A stretch of DNA of 64,000 bases from Natronorubrum tibetense GA33 (GTDB lineage: Archaea > Halobacteriota > Halobacteria > Halobacteriales > Natrialbaceae), in assembly GCF_000383975.1 (NCBI RefSeq), contig NZ_KB913017.1, positions 2,841,527 to 2,905,526 on the forward strand, written 5' to 3'. Positions 41,293-50,358 of this stretch are shown here, in pieces. A model generated the notes under the pieces. It saw nothing but the letters and a program-made list of their open reading frames with translations, was not told the DNA's origin and made no database searches. A program made the translations under genes and the position numbers. The stretch's first letter is position 1. Every line of letters begins with the position of its first letter.

Positions 41293-44214
41293 TCACTCCT
41301 CATCGTCTCTCGCGTCGTTCGGTATTTCGGTTTCGGTCTGTCTCTCGGTGCCCCCGTCGCTCGCGGTCGGCGTTCCGGCAACCGACCCCGAGGTCTCGAA
41401 GGAAACGTCCGGACCGAAGTACCGCGTCCAGAGCACCAGCAGCGTCGGGAGGACGATCACGCTTGCGAGGAACGAGTACGCGATCGTCAGCCCGGTGATA
41501 ATCCCGAACTGCCGGAGCACGGGGAGGATGGCGAAGGCGAGCGTCCCGAAGCCGCCGATAGTCGTCGCCGCACTGCCGAGCAGCGCACCGCCGGTCCCCG
41601 TCACGGTCGTGTGCATCGCGTCCCAAACGTTGCCCTGTCGCTCGAGTTCGAGCGTGTAGCGAGCACTGACGTGGATACTGTAGGCGACGCCGAGCCCGAT
41701 CGTGAGGCTCGTGATCATCCCCGTCAACACGTTGAACGGCATGTCCAGCAGGTGCATCGTCCCCAGGATCCAGCTAACCGCGAACGCGACCGGCAGTAGG
41801 GTTACCGTGCCGAGCGTCGCGCTGTTGCCGGTCAGCCAGTAGGCCGCCGTCAGGAAGCCGAAGACGGCGACGAGCGTGATCATCAGGCTCTGCAAGACGG
41901 TGTCGAGCAGGTCCTGTTCGACGATGTAGCTGACAATCGGATCGCCCGTCGCGATGGCGTTGAGTTCGCCGTCGCCGGCGTTGAGGTTCCGCTGGTCGCC
42001 CGTGCCGTCGACGTCGATAGTACCCGCGATGGCTCGCATCTCGTCGGTCGTGTCGGCGAAGCTGGCGTCACCCTGCGTCGAGATGAGCAGTCGGGCCGAC
42101 TCGTAGTCGCCGTCGTCGGTACGGTGGAGGACAGTACTCGCAGCGTCCTCATTGGCTTCGAACAGTTCGTCGTACAGTTCCGCGAGGTTCTCGTTGGGGA
42201 CGCCGTCGCCGTCGGTCGCGGCCTGATACGACTCGTTGAACGACTCGTTCTGTGCGGCCGTCTCCTCCATCACCGAAATCGGCCCCTGCACGTCCGCTTC
42301 GCCGTTTGGAAGCGTGTAGACGGTACTGCTCTCCGCAGCTTCGTCCTGGGCGTCCGATAACTGCCGCAACGCGTCGTCGTCGGTTATATCACCTTCGACG
42401 AGTATCTGGGCCTGCGTGTCCTCCCGCTGGAAGTTCTCGTTGACGAACTCGAGGTCGTCTGCGGCCTGATACTCTCCGGGGGCCATCCCAGCCGGCAGGT
42501 GTTCGGTCCAGGCCGGCGGGCTCTCCGCGAGGAAGTCCTCTTCGTCGAAGCTCGTGTCGACCTGCGTCGCACCGTAGACGCCGCCGGCGGTGAGCAACAG
42601 CGCGGCGATCAGGACGATGACCGGAATCTTTCGCGCCGCGGTCGATCCCAGCGTGAGGACGTTGGTGAACCCCCCCTCGCCGGTCCCGAACGCGCGCTTT
42701 CGGCGACTCATTCCGCGCGACTCGAGGAAGGAATCGATCTCGACTTTGAGGGCCGGGATCAACGCGCCGAAGATGATCAGCGCGGCGAGGATTCCGAACG
42801 AACTGATGACGCCGAACTCCCGAATGGGGCCGATGGGACTGACCAGGTTCGCGAGGAACCCGATCGCGGTCGTCGCCGTCACCCAGACGAGGGCGACGCC
42901 GACGCCTGCCAGCGCAATCGTCATCGAACCGCGGACGGTGCTCGAGACACCGTCGGCCTCACGTTGCTCGCGATGGCGCATGAAGACGTGTATCGCGTAG
43001 TCGATAGAGAGCCCGATTAGCAACACGGGCACCGCGATCATCATCTGGTTGAACGCGATGCCGGTCCAGCCCATGAAGCCGAACGTCCACACTAACACGG
43101 CACCGATTCCAGCGACCCCCAACGCGATGTCGAGTGGGTCCCGGTAGGCGACGACCAGCGCGACGACGACGAACAACAGCGCGAGCGGGCCGACGATGGC
43201 GAGGCTGTCGCCCATCGAACGGTCGATCTCGTCGGTAATAATGCCGATTCCGAAGACCATGTACTCCTGGTCTTGCTGGTTGGCAAGCTCACGGAGGTCG
43301 AGTTGGCTCTCGAGGGCCCGATCGCTTTCGCCGCCCATCTCCATCTGGCTAGCAGTCGTCTCCTGCGTGACCATCGTCATGCGGGCGTCGGCCTGGGTTG
43401 ATCCGGGGTCGTACGAGGACGCCATGAAGCCGAGCGCCGCGGCGTCGTTGTCTCCATCGTCCGACAGCGTGTCGGTCAGGAGTTCCTCGAACTCCTCATC
43501 GTCGAGTTCTTCGAGGGCCTCGATCTGTTCGTCGAGCGACGGCTGCTCGCCGTCACCTTCTTGCAGCGCCTGTTGCTCTTCTTCGAACGCCTCGGAATCT
43601 TCCTCGAGTTGTTGGGAGTCTTCCTCGAGTTGTTCCTCGCGTTCTTCGAGCTCTTCGCTTCGTACCTCGAGTTCTTCGGGCGACGGCGCATCGGGATCGC
43701 CGGCCTCAAGTGCGGCTTGATCCGCTTCGAGTTCCGCGTAGTCTTCTTCGAGCGCCGCGCTTCGTTGTTCGAGTGCTTCACTTCGCTCCTCGAGTTCGGC
43801 GCCCTGTGCTTCGAGTTCAGCGGCCTGTTCCTGACTGATGGCCGTGATCGCGAGGATGTTTTCGACGCCGGTGATCGAGTCGTTCTCGACGAGCGTCTCG
43901 TTGACTGATTCGTTCGCGTGAATCACCTGTTGGAACTCGAGCGAATTGATCACTGACTCCTGCGTGAGGACGTTATCGCCACGTGCTATCACCTGAACCG
44001 ACGTGGTGTTTTCGTCACCTTCAGACTCGAACCGCTCGTTGATATCCTCGAGCGCCTGCGCTTCGTCCGACTCGCTCTCGAACTGATCGAGCGAGGAGTC
44101 GTCGTCGACCATCGGCATTCCCGCACCGACGAGTGCCGTCGTCAGTAACAGGGCGAGAATGACGATCTTGGAGTGAGTCGTCACGATATCCGCGAGTCGA
44201 TTCGGGAGACTCAT
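41293..44214 (-). CDS. RND/MMPL-family exporter with a large coiled-coil outer domain
   Basis: A 973-residue protein with the two repeated halves of RND pumps. TM1 is near residues 18-35, a first external domain spans about 36-330, and TM2-TM6 are near 335-510 (with IDYAIHVFMRHREQREADG and RGSMTIALAGVGVALVWVTATTAIGF). TM7 follows near 530, then a second external domain, then TM8-12. The first external domain contains a Glu/Ala-rich coiled coil (about residues 128-250, GAELEERSEALEQRSAALEEDYAELE and onward), unusual for the class. It exports lipids or hydrophobic compounds in MMPL/HpnN-like relatives. The promoter region (44215-44360) carries a TTCTT-N4-AAGAA repeat at 44329-44342. It is the first gene of the transcript with trmB. 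Confidence 0.88.
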   Translation of the reverse strand: MSLPNRLADIVTTHSKIVILALLLTTALVGAGMPMVDDDSSLDQFESESDEAQALEDINERFESEGDENTTSVQVIARGDNVLTQESVINSLEFQQVIHANESVNETLVENDSITGVENILAITAISQEQAAELEAQGAELEERSEALEQRSAALEEDYAELEADQAALEAGDPDAPSPEELEVRSEELEEREEQLEEDSQQLEEDSEAFEEEQQALQEGDGEQPSLDEQIEALEELDDEEFEELLTDTLSDDGDNDAAALGFMASSYDPGSTQADARMTMVTQETTASQMEMGGESDRALESQLDLRELANQQDQEYMVFGIGIITDEIDRSMGDSLAIVGPLALLFVVVALVVAYRDPLDIALGVAGIGAVLVWTFGFMGWTGIAFNQMMIAVPVLLIGLSIDYAIHVFMRHREQREADGVSSTVRGSMTIALAGVGVALVWVTATTAIGFLANLVSPIGPIREFGVISSFGILAALIIFGALIPALKVEIDSFLESRGMSRRKRAFGTGEGGFTNVLTLGSTAARKIPVIVLIAALLLTAGGVYGATQVDTSFDEEDFLAESPPAWTEHLPAGMAPGEYQAADDLEFVNENFQREDTQAQILVEGDITDDDALRQLSDAQDEAAESSTVYTLPNGEADVQGPISVMEETAAQNESFNESYQAATDGDGVPNENLAELYDELFEANEDAASTVLHRTDDGDYESARLLISTQGDASFADTTDEMRAIAGTIDVDGTGDQRNLNAGDGELNAIATGDPIVSYIVEQDLLDTVLQSLMITLVAVFGFLTAAYWLTGNSATLGTVTLLPVAFAVSWILGTMHLLDMPFNVLTGMITSLTIGLGVAYSIHVSARYTLELERQGNVWDAMHTTVTGTGGALLGSAATTIGGFGTLAFAILPVLRQFGIITGLTIAYSFLASVIVLPTLLVLWTRYFGPDVSFETSGSVAGTPTASDGGTERQTETEIPNDARDDEE

Positions 44215-44431
44215 CCGCTCACCTCTTCGAAATACGCCAACTGTGCATAGGGGACCATTCTGTTGTTATGATCCTACAAACTCGTGCTATATACCTGTTC
44301 GGATATGGGTGTCAGCGTGTATGTTATTCTTAGAAAAGAACACTTATGAGTGACCGTTCGTCGTGTCCGAAATAGCGAAGGATAGTGCTGAACGCGTCCG
44401 GATTCGTATTCGTATGCCAATTGTCACCTCG

Positions 44432-45166
44432 TTACTCGACCGAGATCGTCGTGAGATCCTCGGCGAACCGAACGTCCCCGTCGTAGTGAGCGGCGATCGA
44501 TTCGAGCATCTCGTCGTGACGACCGTCGGTGTGGGGATAGAGGTGGGTCAGGTAGACGCGGCCGATCTCCCGGCCGGCCAACTCCTTGCCGAGGGTCTCC
44601 GGCGTGGGGTGGTTCGAGACGTCGACATCGTCGGGAAACGAACAGTCGTGGGCCAGAATCGCCGACCCTTCGGCGAAGTTTGCCAGCCCGGCGAAGGCCT
44701 CGCTGTCGCCGCTGAAGGTGAACAGATCGCCGAATCGGTAGGCCAGACACGGCAGCGAGTGGCGGGTCTCGTAGGCCGAGACGTCGAACCCCGCCACGGA
44801 GAACTCGCCGGGGACGACCTCGCGTACCTGCAGGTCGAGTTTCCCCTGCATGTACTCGTGGACCTCGAGTAAGTCGTCAAGCAGAGATTTCGTTCCCTGC
44901 GGGCCGACGATCTCGAGGTGTTCCTCGCCGGCGAGCCAGCGGGCTTTCATCAGCGGGAGCAGGTCGGCGACGTGATCCAGGTGGTGGTGCGTGAGCAGCA
45001 CGGTCGAGACGTTCTCGTAGCCCACGCCGGACTGCTGGAGCCGGTGGAGAACTCCCGACCCGCAGTCGACGAGCAGGGTCCGGCCGCTCTCCTGGACGAG
45101 AATTCCCGTCTGGAATCGTTCCCCCGTCGGCATCGCGCTGCCGCTTCCGAGAAAGGTGACACGCAT
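44432..45166 (-). CDS. RNase Z / metallo-beta-lactamase-fold hydrolase
   Basis: A 244-residue protein: MRVTFLGSGSAMPTGERFQTGILVQESGRTLLVDCGSG, with metal site LLTHHHLDHVADLLPL, then YETRHSLPCLAYRF, FTFSGDSEAF, ILAHDCSFPDD and YLTHLYPHTDG. This is the tRNase Z-like subgroup of MBL hydrolases. It lacks the long flexible arm of canonical RNase Z, so a tRNA processing role is not certain. It is divergent from the alcohol dehydrogenase gene, 115 bp apart. The ATG at 45166 is preferred to the GTG at 45175. Confidence 0.87.
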   Translation of the reverse strand: MRVTFLGSGSAMPTGERFQTGILVQESGRTLLVDCGSGVLHRLQQSGVGYENVSTVLLTHHHLDHVADLLPLMKARWLAGEEHLEIVGPQGTKSLLDDLLEVHEYMQGKLDLQVREVVPGEFSVAGFDVSAYETRHSLPCLAYRFGDLFTFSGDSEAFAGLANFAEGSAILAHDCSFPDDVDVSNHPTPETLGKELAGREIGRVYLTHLYPHTDGRHDEMLESIAAHYDGDVRFAEDLTTISVE

Positions 45167-45281
45167 ACCGGACACTCACACGCCCTGGCCGATAATACTA
45201 CCCTCTTCGAAGCGAAGCGAACACCGATTCGGTCGCCCGATTGTCGGAGACGTTACCACGTCGGCGCTCGACGGTTACGGT

Positions 45282-46358
45282 ATGCGCGCTGCAGTACTCG
45301 AGGCCTATGGCGAACCGCTGTCGATCGAGTCCGTCGATCCGCCCGACCTGGCCCCCCACGGGGTCGTCGTCGATGTCGACGCTTGCGGCATCTGTCGGAG
45401 CGACTGGCACGCCTGGCAGGGCCACGGCGAGTGGGCCGACGATCAGGTGCCGCTGGGGCAGATTCTCGGCCACGAGCCGGCGGGACGGGTCGCTCGAGTC
45501 GGTGAGCAAGTCGATACGCTCGAGGAAGGCGACCGCGTCGCGGTGCCGTTCAATCTGGGCGAGGGCTCGTGCTATCAGTGCCGGAACGGTCACGGAAACG
45601 TTTGCGAGGACGGTTACGCGCTGGGGTTCGAATCGAGCGTTCCCGGCGCGTTCGCCGAGCAGGTCCACGTCCCCCACGCCGATTTCAACGCCGTGGCGCT
45701 CCCCGAGGACGTCTCGGCGGAGGCCGTCGCCGCGCTCGGCTGTCGGTACGTGACCGCGTTCCACGCGCTCGCCCACCGGGCCAATGTCGACGCCGGCGAC
45801 TGGATCGCCGTCCACGGCTGTGGCGGCCTGGGGCTGGCGGCCGTCCAGATCGCGAGCGCACTCGGTGCGCGCGTGATCGCGGTCGACGTCCGCGACGAAC
45901 CGCTCGCGATGGCGACCGATCTCGGGGCCGAGGAGACGGTAAACGGAGCGAAACGCGAAGAAACCGGCGAGTCCGACGTCCCGGTCCTAATCGAGTCGAT
46001 CACCGATGGGGGAGCTCACGTTTCCGTCGACGCACTCGGGCGCGCCGAAACCTGCCGCAACAGCGTGGACTGTCTCCGCATCCGCGGCACCCACGTCCAG
46101 ATCGGGCTGACGACGGCCGCCGAAAAAGGCGAGGTGTCGCTGCCGATCGACGAGCTGACACGCTGGGACGTTACCGTCGTCGGCTCTCGAGGCATGCCGC
46201 CGTCGCGGTACGACGAACTGCTGCGGATGATCGACTCCGGCGCGCTCGAGCCCGAACGGCTGGTCACGAATCGCGTCTCGCTCGCGGACGTTTCCGACCG
46301 ACTCGCGGCGATGAGCGAGTACGACACGCGCGGCGTCGAGGTCGTGACGGAGCTGTGA
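45282..46358 (+). CDS. Zinc-dependent medium-chain alcohol dehydrogenase
   Basis: A 358-residue MDR enzyme. Catalytic zinc ligands are in ACGICRSDWHAW and ILGHEPAGRV. The structural zinc lobe GSCYQCRNGHGNVCEDG shows three of the usual four cysteines. The NAD(P) site is VHGCGGLGLAAVQIA, followed by VIAVDVRDEPLAMA. It oxidises an alcohol or polyol using NAD(P)+, and substrate specificity cannot be read from the sequence. The start is at 45282 (MRAAVLEAYGEPLS), matching family N-termini. The longer frame adds 42 non-typical residues. Confidence 0.9.
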   Translation: MRAAVLEAYGEPLSIESVDPPDLAPHGVVVDVDACGICRSDWHAWQGHGEWADDQVPLGQILGHEPAGRVARVGEQVDTLEEGDRVAVPFNLGEGSCYQCRNGHGNVCEDGYALGFESSVPGAFAEQVHVPHADFNAVALPEDVSAEAVAALGCRYVTAFHALAHRANVDAGDWIAVHGCGGLGLAAVQIASALGARVIAVDVRDEPLAMATDLGAEETVNGAKREETGESDVPVLIESITDGGAHVSVDALGRAETCRNSVDCLRIRGTHVQIGLTTAAEKGEVSLPIDELTRWDVTVVGSRGMPPSRYDELLRMIDSGALEPERLVTNRVSLADVSDRLAAMSEYDTRGVEVVTEL

Positions 46359-46365
46359 CGGCGAG

Positions 46366-47289
46366 CTAGCGGTCCTGATCCGCTCTCATCCGAGTGCTGA
46401 CGGCTCGGTCCGTCTGATCGAACAGGAACCGATCGTACGTCCCTTCGTACGATCCCAGCAGCGGTTCGTCGCTGGTCGTATCGATGCCGACGGTCCGCGA
46501 GTCGCTTCTGTCCGCGTACTCGGCGGCGGCATCGTTCGGATCGTACGCGGCGAACGTTACCTTGGTCTCGCTCACGTCGTAATCATAGAGGAGCACGTAG
46601 TGGGCCTCGAGTACGTTCTCGCCGGAGATCGTCACGCCCGCCGAGCCGAACTCGTCGATCGCCTCGCGAATCTCGTCGGCCTGCGATCGGTAGTCGATCC
46701 ACTCGGGCCGAAGCAGCACACGCCGTCGGATCCACGACTCGAGGTCGGTGAACTGGCTCCGATGAAATCGCTCGACATCGTCGCGCACGGGCGACGAGTC
46801 TCGATCCTCGAGCGGATCGTTAACGTGTTCGATCTCGCTGGTCGACTTGCGGTCGACGGGACGGGCGGTCGGCTCCTCGAAATACCACTGCGCGGCCATC
46901 GCCATCCCGTAGCAGTATCCCTTCGTTCCGAACAGTCGGTTGGCGTTCGCGTAGAGCCGTTCGGCAACCGTTCGAATCTGCGTATCGGGAGCCACGCCCG
47001 TGGCGAACGACAGCTGATCGCCGAACGTTTCCTCCCAGGAGTCCGTCAGGGAGTCTTGAAGCTCGCTCTCCGAGACGAATGCACCCGGATCGGGGGCCGC
47101 GGGCGGCGTGGAATAGTTTTCGAATCCAAAGGCGTCGGTCGCCGGATCGAACGCGGCGTCGTCTCCGCTCGAGTTCGAATCCGAACGTGAAGCAAACGGT
47201 CGATTCTTCCGCGCGCCGACGGAGAGAACCCCCGCGGCGGCCGAGAGCGAAATTCCACAGAGTAGCGTGCGACGTGTCAATCGAGTCAT
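46366..47289 (-). CDS. Tat-exported papain/C39-like cysteine-peptidase-fold protein
   Basis: A 307-residue protein. The signal MTRLTRRTLLCGISLSAAAG has a twin-arginine motif. After an Asp/Ser linker a globular domain contains GTKGYCYGMAMAAQWYFEEP (Cys126, a candidate nucleophile with the following helix), and later NVLEAHYVLLYDYDVSETKVTFAAYDPND (His230 and Asp251, candidate catalytic His and Asn/Asp). That order (Cys at a helix start, then His-strand, then YDPN) is typical of papain-like and C39 peptidase folds. Family assignment is inference from motif order. The only cysteine outside the signal is the candidate nucleophile. It is divergent from the Lhr helicase. Confidence 0.62.
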   Translation of the reverse strand: MTRLTRRTLLCGISLSAAAGVLSVGARKNRPFASRSDSNSSGDDAAFDPATDAFGFENYSTPPAAPDPGAFVSESELQDSLTDSWEETFGDQLSFATGVAPDTQIRTVAERLYANANRLFGTKGYCYGMAMAAQWYFEEPTARPVDRKSTSEIEHVNDPLEDRDSSPVRDDVERFHRSQFTDLESWIRRRVLLRPEWIDYRSQADEIREAIDEFGSAGVTISGENVLEAHYVLLYDYDVSETKVTFAAYDPNDAAAEYADRSDSRTVGIDTTSDEPLLGSYEGTYDRFLFDQTDRAVSTRMRADQDR

Positions 47290-47517
47290 TTGGTAGTCGA
47301 CGACGCGGCTCGGTGGCCGACCGGCCTCGCCGCGAGTCGTGTGCCGAACGCTCGCGTCGTCCTCCGCTTCGCTTCGTTGATACTCGACAATATACACGAC
47401 CGGCTTGCGGATGCAGGGACGGCTCCCCCGTCGCTGGAACCCGATCGGCCGATCCCGGCGTTCACTTTCACTCCGGTGGGCAAACCCTCTTCCCTCCCGC
47501 CCTCCGAGTCGACCACA

Positions 47518-50349
47518 ATGAGCGGGAACGACGGCCTCGAGTTGCCCGTCGCCGACGACGATCTTCCCTTCGATCCGGCGTCTATCACCATCGAGGACCG
47601 AGACGTTTTCGACCTCTTGGAGCCCGCGGTCCAGGAGTGGTGGCTCGAGGAGTTCGGCGAGTTCGTTCCCGAGAACGAGGGCTTTTTTACACCGCCACAG
47701 CGGGGCGCGATCCCGAAAATCCACGACGGGACGAACACGTTAGTCTGTGCGCCGACCGGGTCGGGGAAAACGCTCAGTTCCTTCTGTGCGATCATCAACG
47801 AACTCTACAGACGGACCCGCGAGTCTCCCGATGTCGACGAACGAGAGCCGTCTGCCCGGGAGCAAGACGCTTCCGATGATCTCGAGAACTCCGTCTACTG
47901 CCTCTACGTCTCCCCCCTCAAGTCGCTCGCCAACGACATCCACCGCAATCTCGAGGTGCCGCTCGAGGGCATCGAGGAGATCGTCGCCGATCGCAACGAC
48001 GACACGGAGATGGGCGAAATCCGCCACGCCATCCGCCACGGCGACACCTCCTCGTACGACCGCCAGAAGATGCTCGAGGAGACGCCTCACATCCTCAACA
48101 CGACCCCCGAGACGCTCGCGATCTTGCTCAACTCCCCGAAGTTCCGCGAGAAGCTACGGACGGTGGAGTACGTCATCGTCGACGAGATCCACTCGCTGGC
48201 GGCGGGCAAACGCGGCACGCACCTCTCGGTGAGCCTCGAACGACTCGAGGCGCTGTCCGAGGGTGACATCACCCGGATCGGCTGTTCGGCGACAATCGAA
48301 CCGCTCTCGGAAGTTGCGGAGTTTTTAGTCGGCCAGGAAGAGACAGGCGGCGATCACCGCCCATACGACATCGTCGACGCCCGCTTCGCTCGCGAGTTCG
48401 ACATGCGACTCGAGTGTCCCACCGACGATCTGATCAACACGTCCCGCGAGGTCGTCCAGCAGCGGTTCTATCGGATGCTCCACGAGCACATCCAGGACCA
48501 CACGAATACGATCGTCTTCACGAACACGCGCTCCGGCGCGGAGCGAGTCCTGCACAACCTCCGCGAGGAGTTCGACGCCTACGACGAGGGGAACTCCGGC
48601 TGTCACCACGGCAGCCTCTCAAAGGAGGTCCGACAGGATATCGAGGGCCGATTGAAAGGCGGCGATCTCGACGTGGTGACGACCTCGACGAGCCTCGAGT
48701 TGGGGATCGACATGCCCCACGTCGATCTCGTGGTTCAGGTCGGTTCGCCCAAATCGGTCGCCTCCCTTCTCCAGCGCGTCGGGCGAGCGGGCCACCGCGT
48801 CGGTCAGACGGTGACGGGCCGCGTCATCGCGCTGGATCGGGACGAACTGCTCGAGTGTGCGGTGATGCTCAAAAAGGCCGAAGAGGGGTTCGTCGACTCC
48901 GTCTCGATCCCCGAGAACGCCCAGGATGTCGCCGCCCAGCACGTCTACGGGATGGCCATCGCGGATATCCGTCCCGAGTCCGATCTGAAGGCCATCCTGC
49001 GCCGTGCCTACCCCTACTGGAACTACACCGACGAGGAGTACGAGTCACTGATGCGGTACCTCACCGCGGAGTACGCCGGCCTCGAGGATCGCAACGTCTA
49101 CGCGAAGGTCTGGCGCGACGCGAACGACCCGCCCGACGGTGAACACCACTACGAGGAGTACCCCGTCGGCGAGACGCTGATCGGCAAACGGGGCCGACTG
49201 GCCCGGGTCATCTACATGACCAACATCGGAACGATTCCGGACTCCTTTACCTGCGACGTCTCCACGCGCGGGAGCAACGAGTGGGTCGGCCAACTGGACG
49301 AGAGCTACCTCGACACGCTCGAGAAGGGCGACGTCTTCGTCCTCGGCGGCGACCACTTCGAGTACCGTTACCGTCGCGGCTCGAAGGTGTACGTCGATCG
49401 CACGAGCGCGCGGCCGACCGTCCCCTCCTGGTACTCCGAACGGCTGCCGTTGTCGTACGATCTCGGACGCGAAATCCTCGAATTCCAGGGCGAACTCCTC
49501 GGTCACTTCGAGGACGGCGGTCCGCCGCGGGTCCGGGCGTGGCTCCGGGAGTTCCCGCTTGACGACAACAGCGTGCGGGCGATCGCGCGGCTGTTCGAAC
49601 ACCAGTTCCGCTATGCTGGCTCGGAGAGCGTCAGCACCGACGAGCGACTCGCCATCGAGGTCGTCCGTGACCGCGACGAGTACGAACGCCACTACTACGT
49701 TCACTCCCTGTACGGCCGGCAGTTCAACGACGGGCTCTCGCGGCTGCTGGCCTATCGCTGCGCCCAGGAGGCGACCGCCAACGTTCGCGTCGCCGTCGCC
49801 GACAACGGCTTCGTCCTCTCGATGCCGCTGAATCGGAAAGTCGACATCGAGGGGATCGTCGAGGACCTCGGGCCCGAACAAGTGCGCGAGGATCTCCGGG
49901 CCGCGCTTTCGGGCACCGACCTCCTCCAGCGGTACTTCCGGATCAACGCGACGCGGTCGCTGATGATTCTCAAACGCTACAAGGGCTACGAGAAGTCCGC
50001 GAGCCAGCAGCAGGTCTCGAGCGAGATGCTGCTCGGCTTCGCCGAGGACTTAGAGAACTTCGCGGTCATCGAAGAGACCTATCGGGAGATCCTCGAGGAC
50101 AAACTCGACGTCGGGGAGATTGAGGACTTCGTCGGCGCGCTCGACACGGGCGACATCGCGCTCGAGCGCCAACTGCTGGACTCGCCGACGCCGCGGGCGT
50201 TCGGCCTGGCCACCCTCTCGGCCAGCGATGTCGTTCTCGCGGAAGACGAGAGCGCCGCCCTACAGGCGTTCCACGAGCACGTCCTCGACGAAATCGGCGA
50301 GGAGTCACTGCGCGGACTCTCTTCGGAGTCGGATTCCTCCCACGACTAA
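47518..50349 (+). CDS. lhr: Lhr-type ATP-dependent DNA/RNA helicase
   Basis: A 943-residue superfamily 2 helicase. Motif Q region, motif I CAPTGSGKT (about residue 80), motif II VDEIH, motif III SATIEP, motif IV/V IVFTNTRSGAERVL and TTSTSLELGIDMPHVDL, and motif VI QRVGRAGHRVG are all present. A winged helix and the Lhr-core C-terminal domain follow (DSFTCDVSTRGSNEWVGQLDESY..., LGGDHFEYRYRRGSKVYV). Lhr helicases unwind branched DNA and RNA:DNA hybrids in repair. The stop codon lies inside a palindrome that resembles an IS end. The start at 47518 is preferred; the frame is open upstream but not acidic. Confidence 0.92.
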   Translation: MSGNDGLELPVADDDLPFDPASITIEDRDVFDLLEPAVQEWWLEEFGEFVPENEGFFTPPQRGAIPKIHDGTNTLVCAPTGSGKTLSSFCAIINELYRRTRESPDVDEREPSAREQDASDDLENSVYCLYVSPLKSLANDIHRNLEVPLEGIEEIVADRNDDTEMGEIRHAIRHGDTSSYDRQKMLEETPHILNTTPETLAILLNSPKFREKLRTVEYVIVDEIHSLAAGKRGTHLSVSLERLEALSEGDITRIGCSATIEPLSEVAEFLVGQEETGGDHRPYDIVDARFAREFDMRLECPTDDLINTSREVVQQRFYRMLHEHIQDHTNTIVFTNTRSGAERVLHNLREEFDAYDEGNSGCHHGSLSKEVRQDIEGRLKGGDLDVVTTSTSLELGIDMPHVDLVVQVGSPKSVASLLQRVGRAGHRVGQTVTGRVIALDRDELLECAVMLKKAEEGFVDSVSIPENAQDVAAQHVYGMAIADIRPESDLKAILRRAYPYWNYTDEEYESLMRYLTAEYAGLEDRNVYAKVWRDANDPPDGEHHYEEYPVGETLIGKRGRLARVIYMTNIGTIPDSFTCDVSTRGSNEWVGQLDESYLDTLEKGDVFVLGGDHFEYRYRRGSKVYVDRTSARPTVPSWYSERLPLSYDLGREILEFQGELLGHFEDGGPPRVRAWLREFPLDDNSVRAIARLFEHQFRYAGSESVSTDERLAIEVVRDRDEYERHYYVHSLYGRQFNDGLSRLLAYRCAQEATANVRVAVADNGFVLSMPLNRKVDIEGIVEDLGPEQVREDLRAALSGTDLLQRYFRINATRSLMILKRYKGYEKSASQQQVSSEMLLGFAEDLENFAVIEETYREILEDKLDVGEIEDFVGALDTGDIALERQLLDSPTPRAFGLATLSASDVVLAEDESAALQAFHEHVLDEIGEESLRGLSSESDSSHD

Positions 50350-50358
50350 AGTCGTGGG
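50339..50358. repeat. IS200/IS605-like terminal palindrome at the 3' end of lhr
   Basis: CCCACGACT (50339-50347) and AGTCGTGGG (50350-50358) form a perfect stem with a 2-nt loop. The last codons of lhr (Ser-His-Asp-stop) are within it. On the opposite strand it reads CCCACGACTTTAGTCGTGGG, the type of hairpin seen at ends of IS200/IS605 (IS1341-type) elements in haloarchaea. It could also simply act as a transcript terminator. Confidence 0.55.

Noticed and set aside
45620-45640. GGTTCGAATC-like stretch resembling a tRNA T-loop
   Set aside because: It lies in frame inside the alcohol dehydrogenase gene and has no acceptor or anticodon stem around it.
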